NCBI GenBank assembly: GCA_012267415.1
Contig: JAAXGN010000014.1
Location: 33,240 to 97,239 of the forward strand
Source of the DNA: Candidatus Poribacteria bacterium
GTDB taxonomy: Bacteria; Poribacteria; WGA-4E; WGA-3G
Reading direction: 5' to 3'
DNA length: 64,000 bases
Part shown: positions 62,863-64,000 of the stretch, in pieces
How positions within the stretch are numbered: the first letter of the stretch is position 1
Layout: each line of letters opens with the position of its first letter
Made by a program: the position numbers and the translations under genes
Notes under the pieces: generated by a model
Seen by the model: the letters and a program-made list of their open reading frames with translations, nothing else
What the model was told of the DNA's origin: nothing
The model's database searches: none

Positions 62863-63958
62863 TTGATACTCAGGTCACAGAAGATAGAACTCAATCCAAA
62901 TAATAAGCAAGCAACTGCGATGTCAAAACACTGTGGATTTGCACGTGTTGCTTACAACTTCGCTTTATCATCATTTAATGCTGGTAGAGAAGTTGGCGAA
63001 TGGCGTAGTTGCTACGATCTAAAGAAAGCGTTTAACGCTGTAAAGTATGATAAGTTTTCTTGGTGCAAAGAACTATCACAAAATGCTGGTAAGAATGCGA
63101 TTCATAACTTTGATGATGCTGTAGATAAATGGCAGAAAGGTCAAAATAGGTATCCAGTCCACAAGAAACGATCTGATAAAATATCTTATCAAGCGGACAA
63201 CGGACCCGATACGATTGACATTGATGGTAAACGCATATACCTCTCTAAAATCGGTTGGATACGCATGCGTGAAGCACTACAATGGCAAGGACAGATACGC
63301 AGAGTTGTTGTATCAAAACGCAATGGCAAATGGTTTGCTTCAATCCTTGTGAATGTGGATATAGGTGTTGAGAGTGAACACTCCAGTCTATTCCATATCA
63401 CACCGAAGCAACCGATAGGTGTAGATGTAGGCATCAAAACACTTGCCACGTGTTCTGATGGTGTTGTGGTATGAGAACCCGAGACCTTTGCAAGGGTTTC
63501 TAAAGAAACTAAGGCGTGCTAATCGTTCACAAAGTCGTAAGGTGCGATATAGCAAGAACTGGCAAAAAGCAAAGAAACGCCTGCAAGCCATCCATTATCG
63601 GATAGCATGTATCCGTGAAGATGCACATCATAAAGCAACGACTGATATTGTGAGTCGTGTTTCTACTATCGGCATTGAGACACTAAAGATAACAAACTTG
63701 CTAAAGAACAAAAAGATAGCAAAAGCGTTATCAGATAGTGCGTTAGGTGGTTTTCTGTCTAAACTGGAATACAAAGCAGATAGGCATAAAGTTGAGATAG
63801 TCAAAGCTGGTAGTTTCTTTGCAAGCAGTAAAACATGTAGCAGGTGTGGACACAAGATACAAGACTTGACACTTTCAGATAGAACGTATCATTGCAGCGA
63901 ATGTGATCTCCGTATTGACAGAGACCTAAACGCTGCCATCAACTTGTGTCCATCATAA
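62863..63958 (+). pseudogene. tnpB: IS200/IS605-family TnpB (OrfB) with one frameshift
   Basis: The first frame (TTG at 62863 to TGA at 63474) carries the N-terminal domain and GVDVGIKTLAT (first catalytic Asp). A one-base insertion near 63468-63472 (GTGGTATGAG) moves the rest to another frame: ENPRPLQGFLKKLRRANRS, GIETLKI (catalytic Glu), the zinc finger CSRCGH...CSEC and DRDLNAAINL (last Asp). All catalytic and zinc residues survive. No tnpA is present in the window, and the right end of the element runs off at 64000. TnpB is an RNA-guided nuclease that aids element retention; this copy is probably inactive. Confidence 0.85.
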
Positions 63959-64000
63959 TATACCGTGAGTTGCACGGGAATACACGCCTGTGGAGTCCAA

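Overview
The window looks like a chromosomal segment of a Candidatus Poribacteria-type sponge or marine symbiont, or a close uncultured relative. This is an inference from gene content. It carries two C-terminal sorting modules with the YPNPFNPETWIPYHLS signature, a dockerin, many WD40 propellers, a phytanoyl-CoA dioxygenase-family oxygenase, Gfo/Idh/MocA oxidoreductases, a mandelate-racemase/enolase-type enzyme, a GH32 fructan hydrolase, and many short palindromic intergenic repeats. TGA ends several intact genes, so the standard bacterial code applies.

Layout. 1-673: end of a GH32 glycosidase. 0.8-7.5 kb: two paralogous ECF sigma factors, each joined through one membrane segment to a beta-propeller (WD40 in the first, Asp-box in the second) and each preceded by an ECF-type promoter; the first copy is broken. 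7.6-9.5 kb: two toxin-antitoxin loci whose toxin halves both look disabled. 9.6-13.2 kb: an operon of two Gfo/Idh/MocA oxidoreductases, a PhyH-type oxygenase and a lone ABC ATPase. 13.4-16.3 kb: TonB-dependent receptor and coaD. 16.4-26.7 kb: large exported proteins (WD40 plus dead peptidase, metallopeptidase plus LRR, metallopeptidase-like plus dockerin, interrupted 5'-nucleotidase). 26.9-35.7 kb: peroxiredoxin, two HEAT-like lipoproteins, an enolase-superfamily enzyme, mnmA, a membrane repeat protein, miaA and an AAA ATPase-nuclease. 35.8-38.5 kb: WD40 protein and a REP cluster.

38.5-46.2 kb is a defence-type island. It holds a restriction-modification polypeptide (nuclease plus N6-methylase) whose specificity subunit continues in the -1 frame over a slippery T run, a DUF2971 gene bracketed by ~81-bp inverted repeats, and a three-gene Panacea (DUF4065) antitoxin operon bracketed by ~115-bp degenerate direct repeats. 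46.2-51.5 kb: an exported PEP-synthase-like protein, a chorismate-lyase-like protein, an SRPBCC protein, Maf and a cupin. 51.6-56.1 kb: the conserved yebC-ruvC-ruvA-ruvB-queA-yajC operon. 56.1-60.8 kb: a second REP cluster, an interrupted outer-membrane protein, a lipoprotein and two WD40 genes (one frameshifted). 61.2-64 kb: an ABC sugar/nucleoside-type ATPase and a frameshifted TnpB.

All recognisable housekeeping genes are intact, while at least six accessory genes carry in-frame stops or frameshifts. This looks more like ongoing decay of the accessory layer than random sequencing error, although reads would be needed to prove it. The most interesting loci are the membrane-anchored sigma-propeller pair, the repeat-bracketed Panacea and DUF2971 cassettes, and the RM locus with a possible programmed frameshift.
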